Source of the DNA: Inia geoffrensis
Taxonomy: Eukaryota > Chordata > Mammalia > Artiodactyla > Iniidae
Reading direction: 5' to 3'
DNA length: 64,000 nucleotides
Assembly (NCBI GenBank): GCA_036417435.1
Contig: CM070904.1
Location: forward strand, 131,998,695-132,062,694
The position numbers were made by a program, and so were the translations under genes. Of the stretch, positions 45,833 through 57,845 are shown in pieces. Positions within the stretch are counted from its first letter, which is position 1. Each line of letters begins with the position of its first letter. The notes under the pieces are model-generated. The model did no database searches. It was not told the DNA's origin and worked only from the letters and a program-made list of their open reading frames with translations.

Positions 45833-47407
45833 CATTTGGACTCTTACCCTGTGGGTGAATGGGGGCCTCAGAGGATGCTGTGATCCCCAAAGTGCCAGGT
45901 CCTTTACTATTTACACAGGTCCCTCTGGTGACAGCGCAGGAGGAGGTCTGGAAGGGAGGGGAGATGGGCAGAGACTTGTGGTCCCGGGGAGGGCTGACCA
46001 GGGTTTAGGTTGGGGCAACACACTGGGGGCACAGGGGATTCCAGACATATGTAGAAGTGAAGCGAGCAGGCCTTGGAGAAGGGTAGGGTGAGGGGTTGAG
46101 GCGAGCTGAAGGAAGAGGCTTTCAGTCTGACGACGGAGCAGGGAAGACCGCGGTGGAGGAGTTGGTGAAGAGAAGATTTGGGGCAGGCAGGAGGAATGCG
46201 CTCAGCCCTGTTGGGGTGCTTGTGGGGGTCCGGGTGCCTCTGCTCCACAGGGGACCGGGAAGAAGCTGGGCCGGTGGGTAGACCTGGGGGCTTCAGCACA
46301 GGAACGGGGAGCGGTTATCGACCTGTGAGTACCTACTGGCATCTTGGGACCAGGGGATTGGGCTTCTCAATCCTGGACGGAAGGAGGACGGCCTCCAGGA
46401 GGTCATAACCCGCCCTAGTAACCCATATCCCATGGGAAGGAAGGGGCATATGTGGAGAGAAGGGAGTGCCCCCGTGCCCTTCCTCTGCCCCACACGCTGC
46501 TGTCCTGGGCTCTCAAGTGGTCATCGTGTCTTCCTGGGTGAGCTCCTGACATCTTGCAAAGGTGGTACTGGTCCAGGGACCCTGCGGAGTGGCTGGACCC
46601 ACACATCAGCAAGCACTGTCCGTCGGGAGGAGCTGCAGGGAAGGGAGTATGGGGCAGGGTTTGAAATATCTGCTGACCTCAGACCTCTGTCCTTTAAGCC
46701 CACTCTACTGTGCTCACCCTGATTCCAGGGTGCTCTTCCCTTTGGGAAACACTCTGCAGTATACCAGTGATCTAAACCGTGATGTGAATGAGTTCACCTG
46801 TGCAGAGCACATGAGATGATGGTAAGACGGTAGCTGGAGGGAGACGCAGGGAGAAACTGGACACTGTTAGCAGGTGTGCTCAGAGAAGACCCCCGAGCCC
46901 TGCACCAAGCAGGATGACCCTGCAAGGCCTGGGCACGGGCCAGACAAGGGCGGGGACGCTCCGGAGCATCTCAGGGGCGGGTCTGCTGGCAGCTCATGTT
47001 TTCCTGTGAAGTGGGAGACAAGAGATGAGGGAGGTGGAGCTGGGGCAGGGGCCTGAGGAGCAGTGGGAGGGGGCTGAGCCGAAGTGGGGGCTGGCACTGT
47101 CCCGACGAGGGCGCCAGCTGTCACCTTGCTGGACCAGGGTCTTGGGTGCCAGGCCCACCCAGGACAAGGTTCAGTTAAGGAGGGGGGGTTCCTGGCTTTC
47201 TGGACCAAGTCACTGGCTGAGGCGGGTGTTCTGCCTTGAGCTGCTGGGGAGGATGGGGCCTCACCTTGCGGGACGCACTAAGGCAGTGATGGACACACAC
47301 CTGTGATGCGGGCCCCACGGCTGTTAGCTAATTCCACCTGGTTCTTTTTGCTTTTTTAAAAAGTGGCTATGAGAAAATTTAACATTACATCTATGCCACT
47401 GTTAAAA
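45833..47407. other. GC-rich intergenic sequence, no gene recognised
   Basis: Unique sequence. Frames of about 100-130 codons on both strands are low-complexity with no domains. No recognisable repeat was seen. Confidence 0.4.
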
Positions 47408-47423
47408 GAGGTGGCATTCATTT

Positions 47424-47627
47424 TTTTTTTTTTTTGCGGTGCGCAGGCCCCTCACCGCTATGGCCTCTCCCGTTGCGGAGCACAGGCTCCAGACGCACAG
47501 GCTCAGCGGCCATGGCTCACGGGCCCAGCCGCTCCGCGGCATGTGGGATCTTCCCGGACCGGGGCACGAACCCGTGTCCCCTGCATCGGCAGGCGGACTC
47601 TCAACCACTGCGCCACCAGGGAAGCCC
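47424..47627 (-). mobile_element. CHR-type SINE with near-perfect long target-site duplication
   Basis: It is the compact cetacean form in reverse, with a T tail at 47,421-47,435 and head GGGCTTCCCTGGTGGCGCAG at 47,627. The 17-base duplication GAGGTGGCATTCATTTT occurs at 47,408-47,424 and again at 47,628-47,644. The exact duplication suggests a young insertion. Confidence 0.97.
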
Positions 47628-47644
47628 GAGGTGGCATTCATTTT

Positions 47645-50600
47645 GATAATATAGTTTATTTAACTCACTGTCTTCTAAAATATTATTTCAATGTGTAATC
47701 CATACACAAATTATCAATGAGACATTGCACATGCTTTTTCACGCTGAACCTTTGACACCCAGTGTGTGTGTGGGGGGCCCTTCCTGCATGCTCCAGTGGC
47801 TTCTTGTGGCCAGTGGCTGCCGTACTGGATGCTGCAGCTCCAAGAGGGGCTGAGACAGGGAGCTTGCTGCATGGCTGGCTTGTGCGAGGCTCAGGGCCCC
47901 ATGAAGGGAGGGGGTGTCTTCTCGGGCAGGTGAACCCCGCCCTCTGGGAGGAGTGGGTGGAGGTGAGTGGAGGTGAGTAGGAGGGACTCCTGCTGGACTG
48001 GACGCTGCAGGGACACATTTCCCCAAACATGCCCTGATTATCTGAGGCGGCCGGCGGAAGATGAGGAGCTGCCTCAGTGGCCCCGGCGCCGGGAGGGAGG
48101 CGCCCCCCTCAGGCCTGAAATCTTGGATGGGGGCTCTGGCGCAAATCTTGGATGGGGGCTCTGGCGCCTACTCCTGGGCGCCGCTCAGCATGTCCTGCAG
48201 GAGCACGGAGCTCCCTTCACCCGCAGGGAGCTGAGAAGGGGCTGGTGAGGATGCTCGAGTCAGGCTGGGGGCCCCGTGTCAGGGACAGAAGCTCCCCTCA
48301 CTGTGCGACTCCCACACCACCAGCCCCTGCACGGCCGCGGGTGTTGGGACATCCGTTCTGACTGTCCAGATACGATAATGAGGTCAAAAATTGGTCTTTT
48401 CTACCCAAACCCAAGAACAGACCTGTGATAAACGTGGCAGCCTTGGTAATCTCATGTTTTGTCTTTAAATATCATTTGTGTTTTTACTGAGGAGCCACAT
48501 CTCGAAAGCCTGGTTCTCTTGCAAACCTTTCTTACAAGTAGTTTCTTTCCTCAGTGCTTTGTCTTCCTGTGGCACAATCAGGGTCCACGCGAGATGTCAT
48601 AGCCTGACGGGGCTGCTGGCACGGCCAGGACCCCGGGAGGGGACCTGACCACTGGAGTACGCCCGCGCCCCCTTGGGCCTCGGTGAGTTCTGGGAACCAG
48701 GAAGGGGGTGGGCTTGCTGTCCTTCCCGGGATGTGAACCGATTCCAAGCCCAGGCCCACCTCAGGGGCCCTGGGGTTAGCGCACCTGGGGCGGCAGGACA
48801 GGGACTGTGGCTGGAGGGCCCAGTGCTGGGAGGTGGGAGGCGGCCTGCAGAGGCCCCCGGGGCACAGTGAATGGGCCGTCTGTGCACTAGGAACAGCCCA
48901 GTATCCCAGGAATGCAGCCCTGGCCCAGAGCTGGGAAAGAACCAAGCCTCTGAGAGCAGAGAAATCATAATAAAACACCACTCCCGGGAAACCACTTAAA
49001 TGAATCACTGCTAAGGTAATAATAACCCTTTTGGCAAATGCATTTTCTCTGCCCCAAGCCAAGACATATTCAGTCCTACAAGGGCCCTGTGACTGGAGGT
49101 AGTGGTGGGCAGCCCCCGCCAAGCGGACGTTCTCCCGGCCCTTAAATTCGGTTCTTTTCACAGGGCTGGGCCTGATGAGGAATTTAGAGGACTCTGTTGC
49201 TTAATGAAACATTCCGGGGCTGTATTTATTTAACAGACACATACATTTATTGGGGTCCTAGACAGAGCAAAATAAGCTTTTAAAAATATCTTTATATCGA
49301 TCTCATTTATAGCTTTTTTCATATTAAGCAATTTTTTGGGCCAAGAGAATTGAAAATACCCTGAAGAATGCTATGTTGGCAGCCTGAGGATATTGAAAGA
49401 GCTATTGATCATTTTCTCCCTGTTAAACTCAACCCCAGGCAACATGGTGACAAGTGGCCAGTGGAAAGGCCAAGGGCGAACGAAATCAATTCACCTCTTC
49501 TGCACGTGGTGATCTCAGATTGGAGGTGCCTGTGGCAGCCGGGGGTGGGATGGGGGTGCTTCCCTGACAGGTGCCAACTCCGGCCAAGCGACTGATCCTC
49601 ATTCCCTCTGCTGCGGGGGGACCTCCCTGGAGGTGGTTCTGGTGGCTGGCTGGGTGCCACATGCTTTCCCCTCTCTCCTGACTCCAATCGACCTGGGGTC
49701 ACCCTGAGGACTTCACTCTCTCTCAGGCTTCAGTTTCCTTATCTTAAAATTAGGGGAAAGGGCTATTTCAGCCAGCAAGCGTGAAGCCCCCAACTGCCGC
49801 CGGCACCTCCCACGCCACACCCGACAGGCACCAACTGTCCATGGGTGACACCACCTTCACTGAGGACAGATGCGGTCTCAGGGTCTCCCTCTGCAGACGG
49901 CCCACGGGCTGACACTCTTCTGGTCAGGAGACCGATTCTGTGGGCCATCCTGTTTGCCCTCAGGACACCAGTTCATCCATTGGTTCACTCACACGGTCAC
50001 TCCTGTGGTCCCTTTACTGTCCGCTCAGTGCTGTGGGCAGTAAAGGTCACACAGGGCTTCCAGCCCCAGGTTGTCTATGAAGCCAGAGTGCACTGGAAGT
50101 CAGACAAAGATACGTGATGAAGATTCAGGTTAGCACAGCATGTGATTATAGGGCAGGGCAGAAATCTCCTGCAGATTCGTCAGAAGGAATAAAATATTGA
50201 TGCTCCTTTACTTAACAAATATCTATTGCTGGCCTATGACAGGCAAGGTCCCAGTCTGGGCTTTGTAAGAAACAGGAGTGTGCGTTAGGTGTGCTTACCA
50301 TGAGGGTGCATGTGCGCCTCTGTGTGTGTGTGCTTGCACACCCATGCCCTTGGCTGGGGCTGCAGACAGAGGAGCAGGTCATGTATGGAGCCCCGTTAGG
50401 ACACTGGACGCCGTCCCAGAAATACACGTGGATTCTTACTAAATTTTTCACCACTTCTTGCGCTGAGTGGTATTTATCAATTGCCACTTAAAAAGAATAG
50501 GTGGCCAAACCCCTCAACTATGACATAAAATACACGCACGTATCTGAGTACACACTCAAGTGTCTGTGTAGACTGATAGGATAGCATGACATGAGCCTTA

Positions 50601-51054
50601 AAAATATGTGTGTGTGTATATATGTGTGTGTGTGTCTATATAGTGTTAACAATCTACCTGCATATACATACATACACCCGTGATTTAATTTTTCTGACAG
50701 TAATTGCAGTGACTGTTCATTGTAGAAAATTTGGTAAACATAGAAAATGTAAAGAAGAAAGGGTAAACCCGGTTACTCACCATTCTGAGAAACACCGTGA
50801 ATATTTTACACGTTTTCTTCTAGCCTTTCGTGGCATGCACACTCATGTAATTGTGTCCTGCAGGGGCCCTGCAGTCCAGGTGCTGGCTGGCACTTGCCCC
50901 CAAGCTCTGAGGGCCCAGGGGTCCCTGGGATGTCAGGCGCTCTCCCAGAGAGATCTGCAAACTGCTGGTTGTGCAGGAGCACATTGCTTGTTCTCACACA
51001 GCCCATGGGCTGTTGAGGCCACTTCAGACCTTTGTCCCTGGGCCTGGCACCCTT
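47645..51054. other. Unique intergenic sequence
   Basis: It contains a 25-bp tandem duplication at 48,118-48,167, an AT-rich stretch at about 49,200-49,420 with no clear repeat identity, a MIR-like piece at about 49,715-49,770, an old repeat piece near 50,200-50,270 and TG-rich stretches at 50,609-50,637. The minus strand is open for 209 codons at 48,532-49,161, without recognisable domains. No gene is called. Confidence 0.4.
48118..48167 (+). repeat. 25-bp perfect tandem duplication
   Basis: The unit AAATCTTGGATGGGGGCTCT followed by GGCGC occurs twice without mismatch (48,118-48,142 and 48,143-48,167). Confidence 0.97.
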
Positions 51055-51680
51055 TGTTACTGAGCCAAACTTGCCTGCCGTGCAGCAAAGCTAATCTACT
51101 GACACTGGGTTGTGGTGAAGGAAAGTACAGCATTTATTTGCAGGGCGCCAAGCAAGGAGAATGGGCAGCTAATGCTCAAAAGACCCAAACTCCCTGATGG
51201 TTTTCAGGGAATGGCTTTTAAAGGCAACACTTGCGGTGAGGGTTGCAGCTCATGGACTTTCTTCTGATTGGTTGGTGGTGAGGTAACAGGGTGTTGTTTT
51301 GGTAATCTTAACTATCAACCATCTGCTTTCAGCTAGTCTGGGGTCTATGTGCTTGTGGTCAGCATGTAGTCACCATCCTCCACCTCGGCGGGGTCTTAGT
51401 TTCTGCAGAATAACTCAAAGATACACATCAGGTTGTTATATACGTTCCTTGAGGAGGAACTAGGATTCTGTTTATTGTTTAAGCTATCATTACTTTTCTT
51501 GCTTAACTGCTTTTCCTTTGTTTCTGCATCCCTCACGTCCCTAATTAGTAACTGCTTGAGTCTGCTCTTTGGAGCTCAGGGAAGGCCTAGGGGATTACAG
51601 CCTTATTCTACAAACAGGAAACAGAGGACATGGGGGGCTTTTGTACGTGGCAAGGCCCCACCGTGTCCTGCTCGGTTTCA
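51055..51680 (-). mobile_element. LTR of an endogenous retrovirus (gamma/ERV1-like), 3' LTR
   Basis: In reverse, the LTR starts TGAAACCGAGCAGG at 51,680 and ends ...GGCTCAGTAACA at 51,055, with TG...CA ends. Promoter-like signals appear in order: CCAAT (complement at 51,267-51,271), TTTAAA at 51,217-51,222 and AATAAA (complement at 51,133-51,138). A polypurine tract lies immediately upstream (51,681-51,696 on the plus strand as ATCCCCCCTTTTCTTT), so this is the 3' LTR. No matching 5' LTR is in the window. It is a fossil provirus end. Confidence 0.75.
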
Positions 51681-52100
51681 ATCCCCCCTTTTCTTTGATT
51701 CTCCTCAATCCTGAGGGGAATGGGGGTGGGATAAGAAGGGGAATACAATTTTGGATAGAGAGGTTTATCATAAACTTGGCAGGGGAACTTGGTTTTAAGG
51801 GGGACTTGGTTTCACCTTTGCCCTGGTGTCCTTGGCTGGCTCCCTGACCCCTCCTCCCTCTGTGGCTTCTTTTTTCAACGTGCTGGTTGACAGCCCGGCC
51901 TTTTCTGGACCCGATGCTTCCGCCCCAAACATAGGTGCATTTCCTCTGCATCCAGGGTGGACCCTGGGTCACTGAGCTTGGCCAGCTATGTAACTGGCAG
52001 GCCTCAGTGCCAAATGAAAACACAGAGCCCCTTGTTCAAAAAGCAGGAAAAAAACCCTTTTCCTGTGGTTTCTCTCTTGACCTGTCAGTGTTTTTTTATT
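51681..52100 (-). mobile_element. Degenerate ERV internal scrap upstream of the 3' LTR
   Basis: The polypurine tract marks retroviral internal sequence on this side of the LTR. The translation shows no recognisable conserved retroviral motif and contains stops, so only a short decayed piece, or none beyond the tract, is left. The far border is a guess. Confidence 0.4.
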
Positions 52101-54520
52101 GCATGTGCAGACCCTCACAGGAGCCCAGGTCCACCCTGCGACTTACCTGCCCCCAGCCCTCCTGGTCAGGTCGTTGGGCTGGGGAGCAGTGAACTCCTTT
52201 GTCTCACTAGACTTTGTTCACCAAACACAAGTTCAAAGGAAATTGTGAAGAATCTCAGGACAGTGATGGCAGAGCGCTGACCACCATGTGCAGGGCCCCC
52301 TTCCGAGCGCGGGGTGCTGTCTGACTTCAGGGTCACACGCCCAGGGAGCCAGCCCAGTGCCTCACGAGGGACAAAACTCAGAAGGGCTGAGGCCACCGGA
52401 GTGACACCCTGTTGCACCGGGACGTTGGCCGGGGCTCAGGCCTGGACCCAGGGGGAGGACTGCGCAGGCCCCTCCAAGGCAAACGGCCCTCACTGTCCTG
52501 AGGCCAGGCCTTGCTCTCACCTGCCACCCGATCAAAAGCAATTTCTCTAAAACATGTGGGTTTACCTGCTAATCACGTTATTCTGCTCTTCTGTCCTTTT
52601 ATTACCTTTTTTTAAAAACTCACTTTTGCACAAGCGTAAAGTGGGATTCTGGAAGGAAGGCAGGGTGAATTTTGGTGGGAATCTCTCACCTTGTCTGCAG
52701 ACGGTCGTCCCCTTGCTCGTCCCTGCAGTGGGAGCTGGAGCATTTCATGGTCGCAAATCGTTAACCCTGGGTTCAGACGATTTATGTGACAAGTGAGCCC
52801 TCTGGCTAAGTCTGCTGTATTTAAAAGACCCAAGAGAGGGCTGCCCCAAGGGGTGCCCAGCTGGGCCCTGACTGCTCATCCATCACAAAGCTGTTTAAAA
52901 GAAACTGCCTCAGGGCACGCCCAGCTCCCAAGGCGGGAGGGCTGCCGATGGATCAGATGCAGAGGGATATCCAGATAGGAAACACCTGTCCCCCACCTTG
53001 AGCCCGGCCAGGCACTGTTTCATATCTGTGTTTTCCTTTCAGTTCATTCAAACTCAATATCGAAGTGAAATTCAGTACATCATCAACCTAAAGCTACCAA
53101 ACCAAATACATAAATGGTGGGATTTAAAACATGTGCTGCAGCGGGGCCGAGTCTGGCCTCTGGCCAGCCCAGGCTCGTGTACAATGGGGACAGTGTGTGC
53201 TCCGGGCCCTGCCAGAGCTTTGAGACCGCAGGCACCCCGGGTGGCCCAGCCGGGATTGAGTCTGAGGACGGCTCTGGTAGGGCAGAGGGAGCTGGGGGCT
53301 GTCAGGGGCTCTAGCCTGCAGATGGGAGCCCCCCACCCCAGGCCAGCCGTGCGGTGTAGGGAGTGAGGATGCCGGACCTGCTGGGGGAAGGTGTGGAAAC
53401 CTGACACAATTGCCAACGTTTTACCTTCTAAATCACCTTGGTCTTCGCAGTTGAAATGCGTCCTGAACTTCCCACCCCAAACGTCTTTGGCCGGTGGCCG
53501 GGCCGCAGAGCGGGGAACCCGGGCTGCTTCTCGCTTTCCAGACTCACAAATCGTAATTCTTTCTGCCTGGGCGGCTGGTCACGGGCTGAATTCCGGACGT
53601 GCCGCTGAGACGGTGTGAGAATCCCGGGAATATCCTGGGACCCTCCGCCTCCCCCGCTCTCTGCAGGGTGGCACCAAACCGAGCAGTTCTGTTTGGGGTT
53701 TGCTTTTCCAGGGTCACTTCTGGCCGTGAGAGCCTGGCTCCTGTCACTAAGGTGTGATCCCCTGACCACTTTCAACCCAGCAGGTTGGCCTGTCACCTCT
53801 ACCCTCCTGTGCGGTGACACCCTGTCCAAGCTGGGGGGACCGTGGCTCCCAGGAGCCAGTCTCAAGCATGTTGTCAGACGTCCAAGACACCTGGACACCC
53901 CGCTGGGCTCAGGACTGGACACGTGACCCTGCTCGCAGTGCCCACAGGCTGAGTGGCTTCTGGTCTCAGGGGACTCAGGACTCAGGGACCCCACAGGCAT
54001 TGGTCCCATCCTGCCTCTCTCCTGTTTCTTCTTTGTTCTCAGTCTCTCCTCGGTGTCCATGTCAACTGCAGGAAGGGTGCTTCCAGGAGGGGTGCATTTG
54101 TGTCCTGGGCCCCTGGGCAGATTGTCTTAATTATGTATTAATCATGGCCCATTCTGTATTGGCTCTCGGACGTCTATTACTCCCACCCTCTCCATCCATC
54201 TGCTGAATCACAGGCCGAGACTAACGACCCACGTGGTTTATGTCTTCACTGCAGACTAGCTTTCTTGGGCCCCTGACCACTGACCCAGAGGGAACGTTTT
54301 CCCTAGGTTCTTCCCGCCACCACGGTCATGATGGCGCATCCCAGCTGCTTTGTCGGTCCGCTTCCCCACCCCCTCGTGTGGCAGGCGCTGTGCCTCTGTC
54401 TCCAGGGGAACTGGGACAATTAAAACCCTTCTTTCAATGGCATAAAGCCTCTCCGGGTCATCACGTGGTCTCTGTGATAAATTTAAGACCTGGACACAAT
54501 ACACAAATTGCCACAAATGT
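52101..54520. other. GC-rich intergenic sequence, no gene recognised
   Basis: The minus strand is open for 210 codons at 53,428-54,060, but the translation is Ser/Pro/Gly-rich with no domain I recognise. No splice-consistent exon or repeat was identified. Confidence 0.4.
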
Positions 54521-54705
54521 AGCGGCTTAAAATAACACAAATTTATTCTTACAGTTCTGGAGGTCAGAAGTCCGAAGTGAATCCTTCTTGGGGCTCTGAG
54601 GGGAAGACACGTCTTCTTGCCTTTTCCAGCTGCTAGAGGCCGCCTGCACTCCTCCGCTCACGGCCCCCTCCTCCTGCGCCTCTTAGGGTGTCAACTCTAC
54701 AAGCA
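54521..54705 (-). mobile_element. MaLR/MLT-type LTR 3' fragment, minus strand
   Basis: 'cttacagttctggaggtcag', 'aagtccgaagtgaatcctt' and 'ccagctgctagaggccgcct' are the reverse complement of the 3' half of the LTR that starts at 54,715. Its 5' half is missing. Together the two make an inverted pair. Confidence 0.75.
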
Positions 54706-54714
54706 CCAGACTGT

Positions 54715-55064
54715 GGTGCACTGAATAATGGCCCCCAAAGGATGTCCATGGCCTAATTCCTGGAGCCCATGAATGTGACCTTACGCGGCAAAAGGGTCTT
54801 TGCGTGTGTGATTAAGTTAAAGATCTTGGGACGGGGCAGGGGGTGTCCTGCATTATCCTGAATGCAGGTGGCCTCTGGAAGTGGGAAAAGGCAAGGAGAT
54901 GGACTCTCCCTGGAGCAATGCAGCCCTGCTGACACCTTGATTTTAGCCCCCTGAGTCTGATTTTGCATATCTGAGCTCCAGACTGTAAAATAATCAATTT
55001 GTGTTATTTTAAGACACTAAATTTGTGGTAATTTGTTACAGCAGCAGTAGGGAACTAATACAGT
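54715..55064 (+). mobile_element. MaLR/MLT-type LTR, plus strand
   Basis: The complete-looking order is: TGAATAATGGCCCCCAAAGG, 'tgtgaccttacgcggcaaaa', 'gtgtgattaagttaaagatc', 'acaccttgattttagccccc', 'cagactgtaaaataatcaat' and 'gtggtaatttgttacagcag', ending near 'ggaactaatacag'. The subfamily is not determined. Confidence 0.85.
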
Positions 55065-56284
55065 GGTCCCAGAATTTAAGGGAGGAGGGTTAGGTAAAAG
55101 GGGTGAGGGAGGAGGGGACTTGGCTTGAAGCTGCCCATACTGAGGGCATGAACTGTTTTTACCTAGAATTGATGTTAATTCAGGATTCACACGCTCCCGG
55201 CGCGTGCGTGTGAGATGAAGGTTCAGGCTGATGCCGTCCCTGCACAATCCACCCCGCTTCCTGGACTTTTGCTGAAATTTCCCAGTCTCTACTCTGGCTT
55301 TAGCTTGATATTTTCCTAGGTTAAAAAAAACACCTTATTTCTTTAAACAGTTAATTGTTCTTTCTATCAGTTACACATGCAGAGAGTTTTAAGTCAAAGC
55401 AGCCCTCTCACAGGTCCCCTCCTTTCACTTTTGAAGCCAGTTCTGCTGGTATTGACCCCATATCCCTGAATAACATGTTTACATGGCTACTTCCTGATTT
55501 TTCAAATCTGTCGACTTTCTACCAAGCAGGGGTCCAGCTCTCTTTGAGCCCCTCACTTACATCCTGCCCCCACCACACAGACACACACAATTTCACACAC
55601 ACACACACGCATGTGTGCACACCTCCCTCCATCTTTCTAAGCTCCACCCTCACCCGAATGCCCTGAGGCGCCCTGACTACGTCAGCTGACCCCCCTGGAA
55701 AGTGAGCAGGACCCCCAATCCAGGGACAGGTGTGAGGGTGGGCCCAGTGTGGCTACTGTTTAAGGAGCAGGAGACCCCGGGGAGGGGGTACTCCATCGGG
55801 CAGGTTTCAGGTTCTCTTCATCTGAAGAGAGACCCCTGGGGGACAGGGCAGACGCTCTCCATCGGAGCTGGGAAGGCTGGGGTGCACAGAGGGCACCCTC
55901 CTCTGGGCCCCTGTTGGGGCAGCACTGATGACCCTGCTGGAGCAGGGTGGGCCCTGGTCCTTGGGCACTTCTGGGCTTGGAGGGCACCTTTGCTGGCTCT
56001 GGGGTTGGCTTCTGTGCTCTTCTGGCAATGCCAGCACAGGGAAGCGAGGAAGGGGCAGCCTGACTCCAGAGCTCAGCAGGGATGTCCCTGTGACCATCTT
56101 GGAGAAGGTCTCCTTGTCCAGGTGGGTGGCCACCTTCTATACGGTGTGAGGACAGCTGCCTCGGGCAGCTGTGAGTTAGCGGTGGGCTGTGGGACTGCGC
56201 CCTGTCCCTCGCTCTGGCCCCACCGCTGTGCAGACGCTGCTGTGCTCTGTGAAGGTGGCCACAGCAAGTGCCATGCTAATGCCC
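55065..56284. other. Intergenic sequence with CA microsatellite
   Basis: Unique sequence with a CA-rich run at about 55,574-55,610. Frames of up to 199 codons at 55,702-56,301 have no recognisable domains. No gene is called. Confidence 0.4.
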
Positions 56285-56642
56285 CGAACAGGAGAGCATA
56301 ACTCTGGAAAAGGGTCTCTTCCGAGTGTAATTCAGTTGAGGATCTTCAGATGAGATCATCCTGGATTTTCTGGGTGGCCTTAATCCAACAACAAGTGTTC
56401 TTAAAAGAGACAGAGAGGAGGATCATAGACACATAGAGGAGAAGGTGACATGAGACTTGTGACATGTAGCCACAACCCAGGAATGCCAATAATCACCAGA
56501 AGACAAGGAAGGACCATCCCCTCGAGCCTCTGGAGGCAGCATGTCCCGGCCTCCAGAACATGAGAGAATAAGTTTCTGTTGTTTTAAGCTGCCCTGTTTT
56601 GGTACTTTGTTATGATAGCCCTGGGACATTAATATAACAGTC
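56285..56642 (+). mobile_element. MaLR/MLT-type LTR
   Basis: 'agatgagatcatcctggatt', 'tgggtggccttaatccaaca', 'gcctccagaacatgagagaa', 'gtttctgttgttttaagctg' and 'gatagccctgggacattaat' follow the standard order of this LTR class. The first part is diverged. Confidence 0.75.
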
Positions 56643-56701
56643 AAGAGACGAATTCAGGGTGATGCCATATTGAGGCCACGTGGCAGCTGTGGTGGTGGAG
56701 A

Positions 56702-56703
<2 letters not shown>

Positions 56704-56742
<39 letters not shown>

Positions 56743-56836
56743 ATATGTGTGCACATATGAGTGTGTATACATATGAGTGAGCATGTGTGTGCATGTGAGT
56801 GTGTACATGCCCATGTGTGTGTGTGTCTATGCTCAT
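56704..56836. repeat. (TG)19 microsatellite with imperfect TG-rich extension
   Basis: A pure TG run at 56,704-56,741 is followed by imperfect TG/CATATG-rich sequence to about 56,836. Confidence 0.97.
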
Positions 56837-57664
56837 GCATGCCTGTGCAGGAAGTGGGTATTCAGGTTCCTGAGGTTTTCAGGAAGGGTGGTACCTCTGC
56901 GGTGGTCTTGGTTTCAGAAGCCTTGGCTGTGGCTGCAGCTGGGATGTTCAGGGGCAGGAGATGGACCACAGCACCATGACCCACTGGAGCTTGCTAGAGC
57001 TATGGTGCTCCAGTCCAGGAGGCTTCCTCCTGCCCCATTCTTTGAACCTCTGGGATCCTCAGCCACAACTTGGGATCCCAGAAAAGGTCACATAGAATCC
57101 CATTCAGCCTCATTCCATCTGAGGCTGGCAGAACGGCTCAGGATTCTCACAGCCCGTGTGATTCCTGTGCAGGTTGGGGTTGAGGTTACGTTAGGGTTAG
57201 AGATGCAGGGATCTCAATCATGGGTGAATCTGGAGACAAGATGGTCCCTTTCATCATCCCATAGTCAGTCTTCGATGAGGGGCCCCTAAAGTGGGAGTTG
57301 GGGCCAGTGGAGAGACAGCTAAGCTTGAGGTGGCTCAGGTCACCAATCGGACACTAAAGGAACAAAGGGAAGGCAGTTCTGCCCAGCTGGGTCCTGACCC
57401 ACACCGGGGAGTCCGAGCTAGGGCAGTGGGCGCCCTCTGTGGCCATGAAGCCCACGGTCGCTTCCCTGAACACTCAGCTGCCAGTGACGGCTGGGCCACG
57501 GTCTTTCTCCATCTGGTCCTCTGTCCATTTATCTTGGCTAAAACCAAGGATGGCCTGACATTGAGGGAGACTGCTAGCATGGACAAAAATGACAAACAGA
57601 ACTATTGGCTCTGCAGAAAGTAGACACAGCTCAGGGAACATTAAACAATGTTTAAATTCAATTG
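56837..57664. other. Intergenic sequence, no gene recognised
   Basis: Unique sequence with open frames up to 170 codons on the plus strand (56,777-57,289), which begin in the microsatellite and have no domains. Confidence 0.4.
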
Positions 57665-57845
57665 GAAAAAAAATTTTATCGCTACTTATGGGGACAGATG
57701 TTAACTAGACTTGTGATCATTTCACAATATATACAAATATGGAATCATTATACTGTACACCTGACACTAATATAGTGTTATATGTCAATTTTACCTCAAT
57801 GAAAAACAAACGTGAAAGAACAAAAAAAATTTTAATTAAAAATTA
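57665..57845 (+). mobile_element. 3' terminal piece of an older L1
   Basis: 'ggggacagatgttaactaga', 'tcacaatatatacaaatatg' and 'ctgtacacctgacactaata' followed by 'tatgtcaattttacctcaat' are the standard end of an artiodactyl/mammalian L1 3' UTR. It ends in an A/T-rich tail into which the next L1 is inserted. Confidence 0.85.

Noticed and set aside
48532..49161. 209-codon minus-strand frame
   Set aside because: No recognisable family. Length alone is weak evidence in this base composition.
53428..54060. 210-codon minus-strand frame
   Set aside because: Same reason: low-complexity translation and no exon-like borders.
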